A stretch of 64,000 bases of DNA from Pseudomonas bubulae. Lineage in GTDB: Bacteria; Pseudomonadota; Gammaproteobacteria; Pseudomonadales; Pseudomonadaceae. Numbering within the stretch: position 1 is the first letter of the stretch; each line of letters begins with the position of its first letter. Positions 23,730 to 31,599 of this stretch are shown one piece after another. The stretch lies in contig NZ_CP146077.1 in NCBI RefSeq assembly GCF_037023725.1, positions 2,703,001-2,767,000 of the forward strand. The letters are read 5' to 3'. The notes beneath the pieces were generated by a model. That model searched no databases and was not told where the DNA came from. It was given only the letters and a program-made list of their open reading frames with translations. Made by a program: the position numbers and the translations under genes.

Positions 23730-26165
23730 ATGCCGTACGCCCATCCCAAAACCTGCCTGCTGGCGCTGGCCATCACCCTGAGCATTGGCGGTTACCCGCT
23801 GAGCGCGGTGGCCGAAACCCTGTCTGGCGAGCAAAATGCCACGCGTTTTTTTGACTTGCCTGCCGCGCCCCTGGGCGTGACCCTGAGCCGCATTGCCCGC
23901 GACAGCAACCTGACCCTGTCGGTGGCCCCGGCCTTGTTGCAGGGTAAAACCTCCGCGCCGGTCAATGGCATGTACACCCCGCAACAGGCCGCCGAACGCG
24001 CGCTGGTGGGCAGCGGGCTGGGCCTGGGCGTGACCGGTAGCGGTGCCTTGAGTGTCTACCCCAACGCCGGTGACGGGGTACTGAATCTGGGCGCAACCAA
24101 CGTGTCTGCGCTTCTGGGTGAGGATGGTCGTGGCCATGTTGACGGCTTTGTCGCCACCCGTTCGGCCACCGCCACCAAGACCGACACACCGATCCTCGAG
24201 ATTCCGCAAACCATCAACGTGGTCACTGCTGACCAGGTTGAAGTGCAGGGCGCCCACGATCTGACCCAGGCCCTGCGCTACACCCCGGGGCTGAGCACCA
24301 ACGGCTATACCGACCGCAACACCATTGCCGATGAAATCACCAGCCGCGGTTTTGCCCCGACCCTGCTCTACCTTGATGGCGCCTATCTGCCTTCGGCGGG
24401 CAGCCTGGGCGGCACCCCGCAGATCGACCCCTACACCCTGGAGCGCATCGAAGTGCTCAAGGGGCCGTCCTCCGTTCTGTACGGGCAAAACCAGCCGGGG
24501 GGCATGATCAATATGGTGGCCAAGCGCCCGAGCACCGAGGCCAGGCATCAAATCAAGGTCGGCACCGGCAGCTTTGACCGTTACAACCTGGCCTTCGATA
24601 CCACGGGCCCGCTGGATGAAGGCAAAACCCTGAGCTACCGGCTTATCGGCGTCGGCAACACCGGCAGCGAGCAAATCGACTACACCGAAGATTCCCGCAT
24701 GCTGCTGGCGCCCAGTCTCACCTGGGCGCCGGATGAGCGCAATGAACTGACGGTGTACGCGCAAGTGCAACGGGACGATGCCCTGGCCGACTACCAGTCC
24801 TTGCCGGCCGTGGGCAGTCTGTACCGCAACTCCCAAGGCAACAAGATAGATCGAGACTTCTTCTCGGGCGACTCGAAATGGAACGACTACAAGCGCGATC
24901 AATATGTGCTCGGCTACCAGTTTTCCCATGCCTTCAACGAGGTCATGACCTATCGCCAGAGCCTGAGCTACATCGACGTCAATGACCGTTACAAGGGCTT
25001 TTACCTGAACCGTTTCGTCACCGCCCCGGACGGCGCCACCGATACCCATGCCAGCCGCACCAAGCTCGACTGGCGCCAGCAAAACAGCTCTTATACTTTC
25101 GACAACCACCTGCAAAGTGACTTCACCACCGGGCCTGTGCAGCACACCCTGCTGGTGGGGCTCGACTACCGTGACTTCACCCGCAAGTTCCAGGGCTACA
25201 ACCTGTCCGGCAGCGAGGTGATTGACCTCTACAACCCCACCAACTACCGCACCACGGGTGTGCCGACCCTGACTACCAAATGGGATAACAGGGTCAAGCA
25301 GACCGGTTTTTATGTGCAGGACCAGATCAAACTGAACAACTTTATCCTGACCATTGGCGGTCGCCAGGATTGGGCCAAGGTCGACAACAATGACTTGCTG
25401 GCCAACTCCCACGAGATCCAGAGCGATAGCAAGTTCACCGGGCGTGTGGGCCTGACCTATGTCACTTCGTTTGGTCTGGCGCCGTATATCAGCTACACCG
25501 AATCCTTCCTGCCTTCCGTGGGCACTGCGGCACCGGCCCGAGGTGGCAAGGCGTTCGTGCCCATGACGGGCAAGCAATATGAAGTGGGGGTCAAATACCA
25601 GCCCGATGAGAGCACTTTGCTCAGCGCCTCGGTATTTGAAATCACCCAGCAAAACGTCCTGACCGGTGACTTGCAGTACCAGGAGTATCAAATCCAGGAA
25701 GGCGAGGTCCGGTCGCGGGGGATCGAACTTGAAGGCAAAAGCAGTTTCAGCAACATCGACCTGATCGCCTCGCTGTCGTATCTGGACGTGTTCTACACCA
25801 AGTCCAACTATGGCAATGAAGGCAACCGCAGCGAGGCACAGGCACCCTGGGCAGCCAGCGTGTGGGCCGACTACCACTTCACCGGACAGGCCCTGGCGGG
25901 CGTGACCCTGGGCGGCGGTGCACGTTATACCGGGAAAAACTTCGGCGACTCGGACAACACTTTCAAGACGCCGTCGTTTGTGGTGTATGACGCAACGCTC
26001 AGCTATGACCTGGCGGCCCTGGATGCGAGCTTCAAGGGTGTCAGTACCCGGCTGAACGTGCAGAACCTGTTTGATCGAGAGTACGTATCTTCGTGCAACT
26101 ACAGCTTTGGCTGCTACTACGGCCAGCAGCGCACGGCGTCGCTGGAGGTTAAATACGATTGGTGA
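23730..26165 (+). CDS. TonB-dependent siderophore receptor with STN signalling domain
   Basis: An 811-residue outer-membrane receptor. Signal peptide ends near SAVAET; the STN signalling domain spans about residues 40-105 (FFDLPAAPLGVTLSRIA); the plug follows at about 160-290 (LEIPQTINVVTADQV, VLKGPSSVLYGQNQPGG); the barrel ends NLFDREYVSSCN and LEVKYDW with terminal Trp. The Cys pair in SSCNYSFGCYYG near the end is typical of ferrichrome/ferrioxamine-type receptors (FhuA, FiuA, FoxA). It follows its own sigma/anti-sigma pair, forming a cell-surface signalling unit. Ferri-siderophore uptake is well supported; the exact siderophore is not. Confidence 0.92.
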   Translation: MPYAHPKTCLLALAITLSIGGYPLSAVAETLSGEQNATRFFDLPAAPLGVTLSRIARDSNLTLSVAPALLQGKTSAPVNGMYTPQQAAERALVGSGLGLGVTGSGALSVYPNAGDGVLNLGATNVSALLGEDGRGHVDGFVATRSATATKTDTPILEIPQTINVVTADQVEVQGAHDLTQALRYTPGLSTNGYTDRNTIADEITSRGFAPTLLYLDGAYLPSAGSLGGTPQIDPYTLERIEVLKGPSSVLYGQNQPGGMINMVAKRPSTEARHQIKVGTGSFDRYNLAFDTTGPLDEGKTLSYRLIGVGNTGSEQIDYTEDSRMLLAPSLTWAPDERNELTVYAQVQRDDALADYQSLPAVGSLYRNSQGNKIDRDFFSGDSKWNDYKRDQYVLGYQFSHAFNEVMTYRQSLSYIDVNDRYKGFYLNRFVTAPDGATDTHASRTKLDWRQQNSSYTFDNHLQSDFTTGPVQHTLLVGLDYRDFTRKFQGYNLSGSEVIDLYNPTNYRTTGVPTLTTKWDNRVKQTGFYVQDQIKLNNFILTIGGRQDWAKVDNNDLLANSHEIQSDSKFTGRVGLTYVTSFGLAPYISYTESFLPSVGTAAPARGGKAFVPMTGKQYEVGVKYQPDESTLLSASVFEITQQNVLTGDLQYQEYQIQEGEVRSRGIELEGKSSFSNIDLIASLSYLDVFYTKSNYGNEGNRSEAQAPWAASVWADYHFTGQALAGVTLGGGARYTGKNFGDSDNTFKTPSFVVYDATLSYDLAALDASFKGVSTRLNVQNLFDREYVSSCNYSFGCYYGQQRTASLEVKYDW

Positions 26166-26195
26166 GGGAGCGCTCTGCTACGGGGGCGGGATTGC

Positions 26196-27440
26196 TCAGC
26201 GCCGCAGCTTGAGCGCGCTGGCCAGGCTGATAGCCAACGGCAAACGGGGCAGCAGCGTGGCCTGGTAAGCATGGTAAAGGTCCGGCTTGCCCGGCCAGAT
26301 GTTTTGCGAAGGCAGGTTGTCGATCCCCAGTTCGTGATGCCAGCTGCCGTTCTGGCGGTCGATCATGTACAGGTCGATATAGTCCCAGAACTGTTGATAC
26401 CAGACTTCGTATTCATGCTCACCGCTGCGTTGCAACAACGCCGCCGCAGCTGCCGAGGCTTCGGCCAGGGTCCAGTGCAGACGCTCACGCACCAGCGGCT
26501 GGTGGTTCCAGTCCACGGTGTAGACGATTCCGCAGTCACCATCGACGTTCCAGCCGAACTGGCATGCACTGGCGAATAACCGCCGCGCGTCTTCCAGCAG
26601 CCATTCGGGCGCCGCCAGGCCGCGTTGCTTGCGTGCCGCCTCGAGGTGCAACAGCAGGCGCGCCCATTCGAAGGCGTGGCCGGGCGTTTTGCCGAACGGG
26701 CGAAAACCGTCTGCCGGGTTGTCCCGGTTGTAATCGGGCAATGGCTGCCACTGGCTGTCGAAATGTTCCACGGGCAGGTAGCCGGATTGCGCTGCATGCT
26801 GGTGAACAAGCTTTTCGGCAATCGACAGGGCGCGATCGAGCCACAGGTCTTCATCGAGGACATCGGCCAGGGCCAGAAAAGCTTCGACACCGTGCATATT
26901 GCTGTTGGCCCCGCGATAGGCCTCGCAGTCACTCCAGTCGCCAGCAAAGCTTTCCAGCAGGGCGCCTTCTGCCTCGGACCAGAAATGACCTTCAAGTATT
27001 GCTACCGTATCGCCCAGCAACTCGGCAGAACCGCCGCGCCCGGCAACCGCAGCCGAGCTGGCGGCCAGGGCCACAAAGGCGTGCAGGTAGGCGTCTTTAC
27101 GGGTATTGCCGTCTTCGGCGGCGGGGCGGGCAAACCAGCCGCCATGCACGGCATCACGCAGCGGCCCGGCCAGTGCGGCCAGGCCGTGGTCGATCAGCGG
27201 CGCGCAACCGGGCAGGCCTTGAATATGGGCCAGGGCAAAACTGTGTACCATGCGTGCGGTGGTGATGGTGTCTGCCGGGGCGTTGTTCGGGCGGCGACCA
27301 AACGGGTCGAGCGCGGCGAAGCCGCAGGGCACGCGGGCGGCCTTGGCGAAATCCACCAGCGCCTGGCCCTGATCGCGCAGCCACTGTTGATGGGTCGGCG
27401 ATGTCAGCCAGCTTTCGTTGGCCCGGGTTAGGTCGGTCAT
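26196..27440 (-). CDS. AGE-family sugar isomerase/epimerase (mannose isomerase-like)
   Basis: A 414-residue (alpha/alpha)6-barrel protein of the N-acylglucosamine 2-epimerase family. Conserved His positions lie in SNMHGVEAFLAL, TPGHAFEWARLL and GSWHHELG, and GKPDLYHAYQATLL near the C terminus matches aldose-ketose isomerases of the YihS and D-mannose isomerase group more than true epimerases. It should interconvert an aldose and ketose, such as mannose and fructose, in the cytoplasm. It is convergent with the TonB receptor gene (30-bp gap) and lies 92 bp after the LysR gene, which may control it. Confidence 0.85.
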   Translation of the reverse strand: MTDLTRANESWLTSPTHQQWLRDQGQALVDFAKAARVPCGFAALDPFGRRPNNAPADTITTARMVHSFALAHIQGLPGCAPLIDHGLAALAGPLRDAVHGGWFARPAAEDGNTRKDAYLHAFVALAASSAAVAGRGGSAELLGDTVAILEGHFWSEAEGALLESFAGDWSDCEAYRGANSNMHGVEAFLALADVLDEDLWLDRALSIAEKLVHQHAAQSGYLPVEHFDSQWQPLPDYNRDNPADGFRPFGKTPGHAFEWARLLLHLEAARKQRGLAAPEWLLEDARRLFASACQFGWNVDGDCGIVYTVDWNHQPLVRERLHWTLAEASAAAAALLQRSGEHEYEVWYQQFWDYIDLYMIDRQNGSWHHELGIDNLPSQNIWPGKPDLYHAYQATLLPRLPLAISLASALKLRR

Positions 27441-27532
27441 TTGCCACCTGTATTGTTTTTATGGGTGATTCAACGCTCGCAGACTAAGGGATCTGGCACA
27501 AAGCTGAAAGCTTTCATCCGGAGCCTGGCGAC

Positions 27533-28396
27533 TTAAATTTCCGGCTCCCGGGGCTGTGACCAGTCGCTGTCCTGCCTGACGATTTCGCGCAGCAGCGCGA
27601 TGCCCTGTTGCAAGGCTGCGCAGTCACGCTCGCGGGAGTACACCAGGTAGGTGGGGTAGCTGAATTCCGGGGCCTTGGGCACCCGTTCCAGGGCACCGCT
27701 GTCCAGATAGCGCTCGACCACACGGGTGCGGAAGTAGCCGCTGCCGCCGTTGTCCAGGATGTAATGCAAGGCCACCGGGCCCAGGTTGAAGCTGATGGCC
27801 GCTCGCGCCCTGTCGGGCAGGGCGGCGTCATGCTGGCGGCGAAAACCCTCACCCCATTCGACGTATACATAAGGTTCGGGTTGTTCGGGGCGGCGAATCT
27901 GGATCAGTTTTTCCTCCAGCAATTGCTCCACTTGCACACCGGGCCAGTAGGCGGGCTGATAGACCAGTGCAGCATCCAGCAGGCCCATCTCGATCTGACG
28001 CAGTAATTGTTCGGCATCGCTGATTTGTATGCGCAAGGCATGGGTGGTGAGGTGCTGACGCAGGGCTTTGGCCCAGTTGAGGATCAGCGGGTTGCACAGG
28101 CTGACTTCCCCGCCGATATGCAGCAACTGATGCAAGCCTTCGGGGCGCGGCAGATCGCGCCGTGCGGCTTCCCAGGTGTGCAGCAACTGGTTGGCGTACA
28201 CCACAAAGGCCTCGCCTTCGGGGGTGAGTTTTGCGCCGGCGCGGTTGCGGGTAAACAGGGTGACGCCGAGCAGGCTTTCGAGCTTGTGTACCCGTGCGGT
28301 CACGGCCGTCTGGGTAACGTGCAGCTTTTCGGCCGCGCCCACCAGGCTGCCGTAGCGGACAATTTCAAGGAAAGTACGGGCCAGGTCGAGGTCCAT
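27533..28396 (-). CDS. LysR-family transcriptional regulator
   Basis: A 287-residue regulator. The start at 28396 (MDLDLARTFLEIV) matches the family start; the longer frame to 28474 would run into the hcnA promoter. The N-terminal winged helix-turn-helix has GSLVGAAEKLHVTQTAVTARVHKLE, and the rest is the usual co-inducer domain. It is divergent from hcnABC, sharing a 176-bp gap, and upstream of the AGE isomerase in the same direction. Which of the two it regulates is not clear from the sequence. Confidence 0.88.
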   Translation of the reverse strand: MDLDLARTFLEIVRYGSLVGAAEKLHVTQTAVTARVHKLESLLGVTLFTRNRAGAKLTPEGEAFVVYANQLLHTWEAARRDLPRPEGLHQLLHIGGEVSLCNPLILNWAKALRQHLTTHALRIQISDAEQLLRQIEMGLLDAALVYQPAYWPGVQVEQLLEEKLIQIRRPEQPEPYVYVEWGEGFRRQHDAALPDRARAAISFNLGPVALHYILDNGGSGYFRTRVVERYLDSGALERVPKAPEFSYPTYLVYSRERDCAALQQGIALLREIVRQDSDWSQPREPEI

Positions 28397-28467
28397 AAGC
28401 GCGCCAGTGTGCAAGGGGCTTGCAGTGTAAGGGTAATGGCTGGAAAACACATGAAACGCGACGTTTA

Positions 28468-28508
28468 TTGGCACGCATCAATGTTTGTTTTCAGGAGCAG
28501 GCTAAGGT
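28468..28508 (+). promoter_or_regulatory. hcn promoter: ANR/FNR-type box and -10 element
   Basis: TTGGC-ACGC-ATCAA (28468-28481) matches 8 of 10 defined bases of the FNR/ANR consensus TTGAT-N4-ATCAA, with an intact right half. TAAGGT (28503-28508) is a fair -10 that would put the transcript start near 28515, so the box centre is at about -41, the standard activating position. hcn is known to be ANR-dependent in P. aeruginosa and P. protegens. Confidence 0.65.
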
Positions 28509-28556
28509 CGTCGGCCCTGGTACCCGGTGCCAGTGATTGACCGGGCAACACCACAT

Positions 28557-28567
28557 AAAAAGGATGA
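28557..28567 (+). promoter_or_regulatory. RsmA/RsmE-type site on the hcnA ribosome-binding site
   Basis: aaaaaGGATGA overlaps the Shine-Dalgarno eight bases before the hcnA ATG and fits the A/U-C-A-N-GGA-N-G-U/A consensus except for one base. GacA/Rsm control of hcnA by such a site is established in P. protegens CHA0. Confidence 0.55.
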
Positions 28568-28572
28568 CAGAC

Positions 28573-28890
28573 ATGGATGACTTGAAGCGACAGTACGATA
28601 TTCAACCCTTGAGGCAGGCCGACATGTCCATTCTGGTCAATGGTCAGCCAGTCAATGCCGCTCAAGGTGAAACCGTGCTCAGCGTGTTGAACTCAGTGGG
28701 TGTGCGGCAACTGTCGCGCAACGACCACGGGCGGATGACGGGCGCTTATTGCGGCATGGGCGTGTGCTACTGCTGCCTGGTGAATATCGATGGCAGGCAC
28801 AAGCGTCGCGCCTGCCAGACCGTGGTAAAGCCCGGTATGCAGGTCGAGACCGGGATCAACCGCGTCGCCAGCCAGGAGCTGGTGCTATGA
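28573..28890 (+). CDS. hcnA: Hydrogen cyanide synthase subunit HcnA ([2Fe-2S] protein)
   Basis: A 105-residue small ferredoxin-like subunit, the usual length of HcnA. ATG at 28573 has AAGGA eight bases before it; the ATG at 28564 lies inside that ribosome-binding site. The cluster ligands are C60, C65, C68 (or C67) and C81 in AYCGMGVCYCC and RRACQT. NDHG and IDGRHKRRACQT are typical of HcnA. With HcnB and HcnC it forms the membrane-associated enzyme that oxidises glycine to HCN and CO2, passing electrons toward the respiratory chain. Its stop overlaps the hcnB start (ATGA). Confidence 0.92.
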   Translation: MDDLKRQYDIQPLRQADMSILVNGQPVNAAQGETVLSVLNSVGVRQLSRNDHGRMTGAYCGMGVCYCCLVNIDGRHKRRACQTVVKPGMQVETGINRVASQELVL

Positions 28891-30284
28891 GCGCCCGTAC
28901 GGTGATTGTCGGTGGCGGACCGGCAGGGATGTCGGCGGCAATAGAGCTGGCGCAGCATGGCGTGCAAAGCACGTTGTTCGAAGAAGCCTCGCGGCTGGGT
29001 GGTGTAGTTTATCGCGGGCCTTTGCGCGACGGTGTCGAACTCGACTATCTGGGAGAACGCTACAAGGCTGCGCTGCACAAGTTGCACGGCGAATTTTCGG
29101 TCATTGCCCACTCAGTGGATGTACGCCTCAACCATCGCGTTGTCGGCGGGCAAGGTCAGCAAAGCCTGCAAGTGCTGGATGAGCATGAGCAATTGCAGCA
29201 AATCGGCTTCGATCAACTGCTGCTGTCCGCTGGCTGCCATGAGCGCAGCGTGCCGTTCCCGGGTTGGACCACCCCGGGTGTGATCATGCTGGGTGGCCTG
29301 CAGCTGCAGATCAAAAGTGGTGTTGTCAAACCCCGTGGGCCGACGCTGATTGCGGGCACCGGGCCCTTGCTGATGCTGGTGGCGTGCCAGTTGCACGCAG
29401 CGGGTGTGGAAGTGGCCGGGGTATATGAAGCGTGCGAGTTTGGCCGCATTGCCAAGGAAAGCCTGGCGCTGCTCAACCAGCCCCAGTTGTTCCTCGACGG
29501 CCTGAGCATGCTGGTTTACCTCAAGCGCCATGGCGTGGCCGTGCATTACGGCTGGGGTGTGGTGCAGGCGTTTGGCGAAGGGGAACTGAGCGAAGTGATC
29601 GTGGCTCCCTATTCCAGCACCTGGCAGGCCGACATGAGCCAGGCGCAGGCGGTGAAAGCCTGCACCCTGGCGGTGGGTTATGGCTTTATTCCACGCACTC
29701 AGCTCAGCCAGCAGATGGGTCTGGATCATGCTTACAACGTCGACGGTTATCTGGCGGCCAAAGCCGATAACTGGCAGCAGAGCAGTCAGGCATCAATCCA
29801 CCTGGCCGGTGATGTCACGGGCATGCGCGGGGGCGAGGCAGCGATGCTCACGGGGCGGATTGGCGCGTTGTCGATCTTGCAGCAGCGTGGGGTCCTGAGT
29901 GCAAAGCAGGCGCTTGAACAGCGCCGCGAGTACCTGTCCAGGCTCAACACCCTCATGCGCTTTCGCGGCGGGATTGATCGTTATACCCGGCGTGGTACGC
30001 GCCAGATCGATCTGCCCCAGGCCGACACGGTGGTATGCCGTTGCGAGCATGTCACCCGCGCCGATATCGACCTTGCGCTCAGCCAGGGCGTGCAGGACAT
30101 GGCCAGCCTTAAAATGCGTACACGCATAAGCATGGGCGACTGCCAGGGCCGCATGTGTGTCGGTTATTGCAGTGACCGCCTGCGTGAAGCCACCGGGCGC
30201 AAGGATGTGGGCTGGTTGCGCCCGCGATTCCCGCTGGAACCCGTGCCGTTTTCGGCTTTTATCAACGCGAGCAAGGATGCCTGA
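28887..30284 (+). CDS. hcnB: Hydrogen cyanide synthase subunit HcnB (FAD oxidoreductase)
   Basis: A 465-residue flavoprotein, within one or two residues of known HcnB. The N-terminal dinucleotide fold is VIVGGGPAGMSAAIELA; the middle has LLSAGCHERSVPFPGWTTPG and GGLQLQIKSGVVKP. The C terminus has four cysteines in VVCRCEHVT and GDCQGRMCVGYCSDRL, as in the BFD-like iron-sulphur domain of HcnB and opine oxidases, and ends WLRPRFPLEPVPFSAF. These phrases agree with my memory of HcnB, which separates it from OoxA-type relatives. The start overlaps hcnA; the stop is one base before the hcnC ATG. Confidence 0.93.
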   Translation: MSARTVIVGGGPAGMSAAIELAQHGVQSTLFEEASRLGGVVYRGPLRDGVELDYLGERYKAALHKLHGEFSVIAHSVDVRLNHRVVGGQGQQSLQVLDEHEQLQQIGFDQLLLSAGCHERSVPFPGWTTPGVIMLGGLQLQIKSGVVKPRGPTLIAGTGPLLMLVACQLHAAGVEVAGVYEACEFGRIAKESLALLNQPQLFLDGLSMLVYLKRHGVAVHYGWGVVQAFGEGELSEVIVAPYSSTWQADMSQAQAVKACTLAVGYGFIPRTQLSQQMGLDHAYNVDGYLAAKADNWQQSSQASIHLAGDVTGMRGGEAAMLTGRIGALSILQQRGVLSAKQALEQRREYLSRLNTLMRFRGGIDRYTRRGTRQIDLPQADTVVCRCEHVTRADIDLALSQGVQDMASLKMRTRISMGDCQGRMCVGYCSDRLREATGRKDVGWLRPRFPLEPVPFSAFINASKDA

Positions 30285-30285
30285 C

Positions 30286-31542
30286 ATGATCAAAACCTAT
30301 GACGTTGTCATCGCCGGTGGCGGTGTTATTGGCGCCTCCTGTGCGTATCACCTGTCCCGGCGCAAGGATCTTAAAATAGCCCTGATCGACTGCAAGCGCC
30401 CCGGCAATGCCAGCCGCGCGTCGGCAGGCGGGCTGTGGGCCATCGGCGAGTCCGTGGGGCTGGGCTGCGGGGTGATTTTTTTTCGCATGATGTCTGCCGA
30501 ACGCAAGCGTGAAGCCCAGGGTTCGGCCGTGATTGTCGACGCCAGTACCCCGCATATCCTGCCAGCGTGTTTTTTCGACTTTGCCCTGCAATCCAATGCC
30601 TTGTACCCCGGCTTGCACAAGGAACTGCTGGAAAACCACGGGATGGATTTCAAGTTCGAGCGCACCGGGCTCAAGTACGTGATTTATGACGATGAAGACC
30701 GGCTCTATGCCGAGCATATTGTCGCCAATATCCCGCATCTGGCCGATGAGGTGCGCTGGCTCGACCAGGCGGCCCTGCGCGAGGCGGAGCCGAGCGTCAG
30801 TCACGATGCGCAAGGTGCGCTGGAGTTTTTGTGCGATCACCAGGTGAGCCCGTTCCGGTTGACCGATGCCTACACCGAAGGGGCCCGGCAAAATGGAGTC
30901 GATCTGTACTTCAACACCAACGTCATCGAGGTCATGCGTCAGGGCAGCAAGGTGACCGGCGTGCGCACCGACAGCCAGGGCGCGTTCCACTGCAAAACCC
31001 TGATTAATGCCGCTGGCGCCTGGGCGGCAGAACTCAGCGTGATGGCCACTGACTTGAGTATCCCTGTGGCCCCGGTCAAGGGGCAGATTGTATTGACCGA
31101 GCGCATGCCCAAGTTGCTGAACGGCTGCCTGACCACCAGTGATTGCTACCTGGCGCAAAAGGACAACGGCGAAATCCTGATTGGCAGCACTACCGAAGAC
31201 AAAGGCTTCGACGTGACCACCACCTTCCCTGAAATCACCGGGCTGGTACAGGGGGCGATGCGCTGTATTCCCGAACTCAAGGACGCCAACCTGAAGCGTA
31301 CCTGGGCCGGGTTGCGGCCAGGCTCCCCCGATGAGCTGCCGATCCTGGGGCCCATGAAGGGGATTGAGGGGTATTTGAATGCCTGCGGGCATTTCCGTAC
31401 CGGCATCCTGACTTCGGCGATCACCGGTGTCATGCTCGACGCACTGGTGCGGCAAGAGCCGCTGCCGCTGGAGGTCACGCCGTTTCTGGCGGAGCGTTTT
31501 GACTTGCAACCGGTGGCGCTGAAAAAAGCCGTGAGTGCCTGA
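30286..31542 (+). CDS. hcnC: Hydrogen cyanide synthase subunit HcnC (FAD amino-acid oxidase-like)
   Basis: A 418-residue protein, matching known HcnC lengths. It belongs to the D-amino-acid oxidase fold: VVIAGGGVIGASCAYHLS for FAD, then KRPGNASRASAGGLWAIGES, VKGQIVLTERMP and TWAGLRPGSPDELPILGP. These segments are those I recall for HcnC; it should hold the glycine-oxidising site. ATG at 30286 has AAGG nine bases upstream; an in-frame ATG at 30277 overlaps hcnB and has no proper spacing. A hairpin follows between it and a convergent TonB receptor gene. Confidence 0.93.
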   Translation: MIKTYDVVIAGGGVIGASCAYHLSRRKDLKIALIDCKRPGNASRASAGGLWAIGESVGLGCGVIFFRMMSAERKREAQGSAVIVDASTPHILPACFFDFALQSNALYPGLHKELLENHGMDFKFERTGLKYVIYDDEDRLYAEHIVANIPHLADEVRWLDQAALREAEPSVSHDAQGALEFLCDHQVSPFRLTDAYTEGARQNGVDLYFNTNVIEVMRQGSKVTGVRTDSQGAFHCKTLINAAGAWAAELSVMATDLSIPVAPVKGQIVLTERMPKLLNGCLTTSDCYLAQKDNGEILIGSTTEDKGFDVTTTFPEITGLVQGAMRCIPELKDANLKRTWAGLRPGSPDELPILGPMKGIEGYLNACGHFRTGILTSAITGVMLDALVRQEPLPLEVTPFLAERFDLQPVALKKAVSA

Positions 31543-31548
31543 TACGGT

Positions 31549-31580
31549 CTGCTCGCGATGCGCTTGGCCTTCGCGAGCAG
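31549..31580. terminator. Hairpin between convergent hcnC and TonB receptor genes
   Basis: CTGCTCGCGA (31549-31558) pairs perfectly with TCGCGAGCAG (31571-31580) around a 12-base loop. It looks like a trimmed REP unit and probably ends transcription from both sides. Confidence 0.6.
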
Positions 31581-31599
31581 GCTCGTTGCCGCTGCTGAC

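Noticed and set aside
23703..25877. 724-codon open frame on the minus strand
   Set aside because: It lies wholly opposite the TonB receptor gene; its composition is that of a GC-rich shadow frame and it shows no family motifs.
28573..31542. Opine or hydroxyproline oxidase trio instead of hcnABC
   Set aside because: Subunit sizes, the HcnA cysteine pattern, the C-terminal HcnB sequence and the ANR/Rsm-type leader all favour cyanide synthase.
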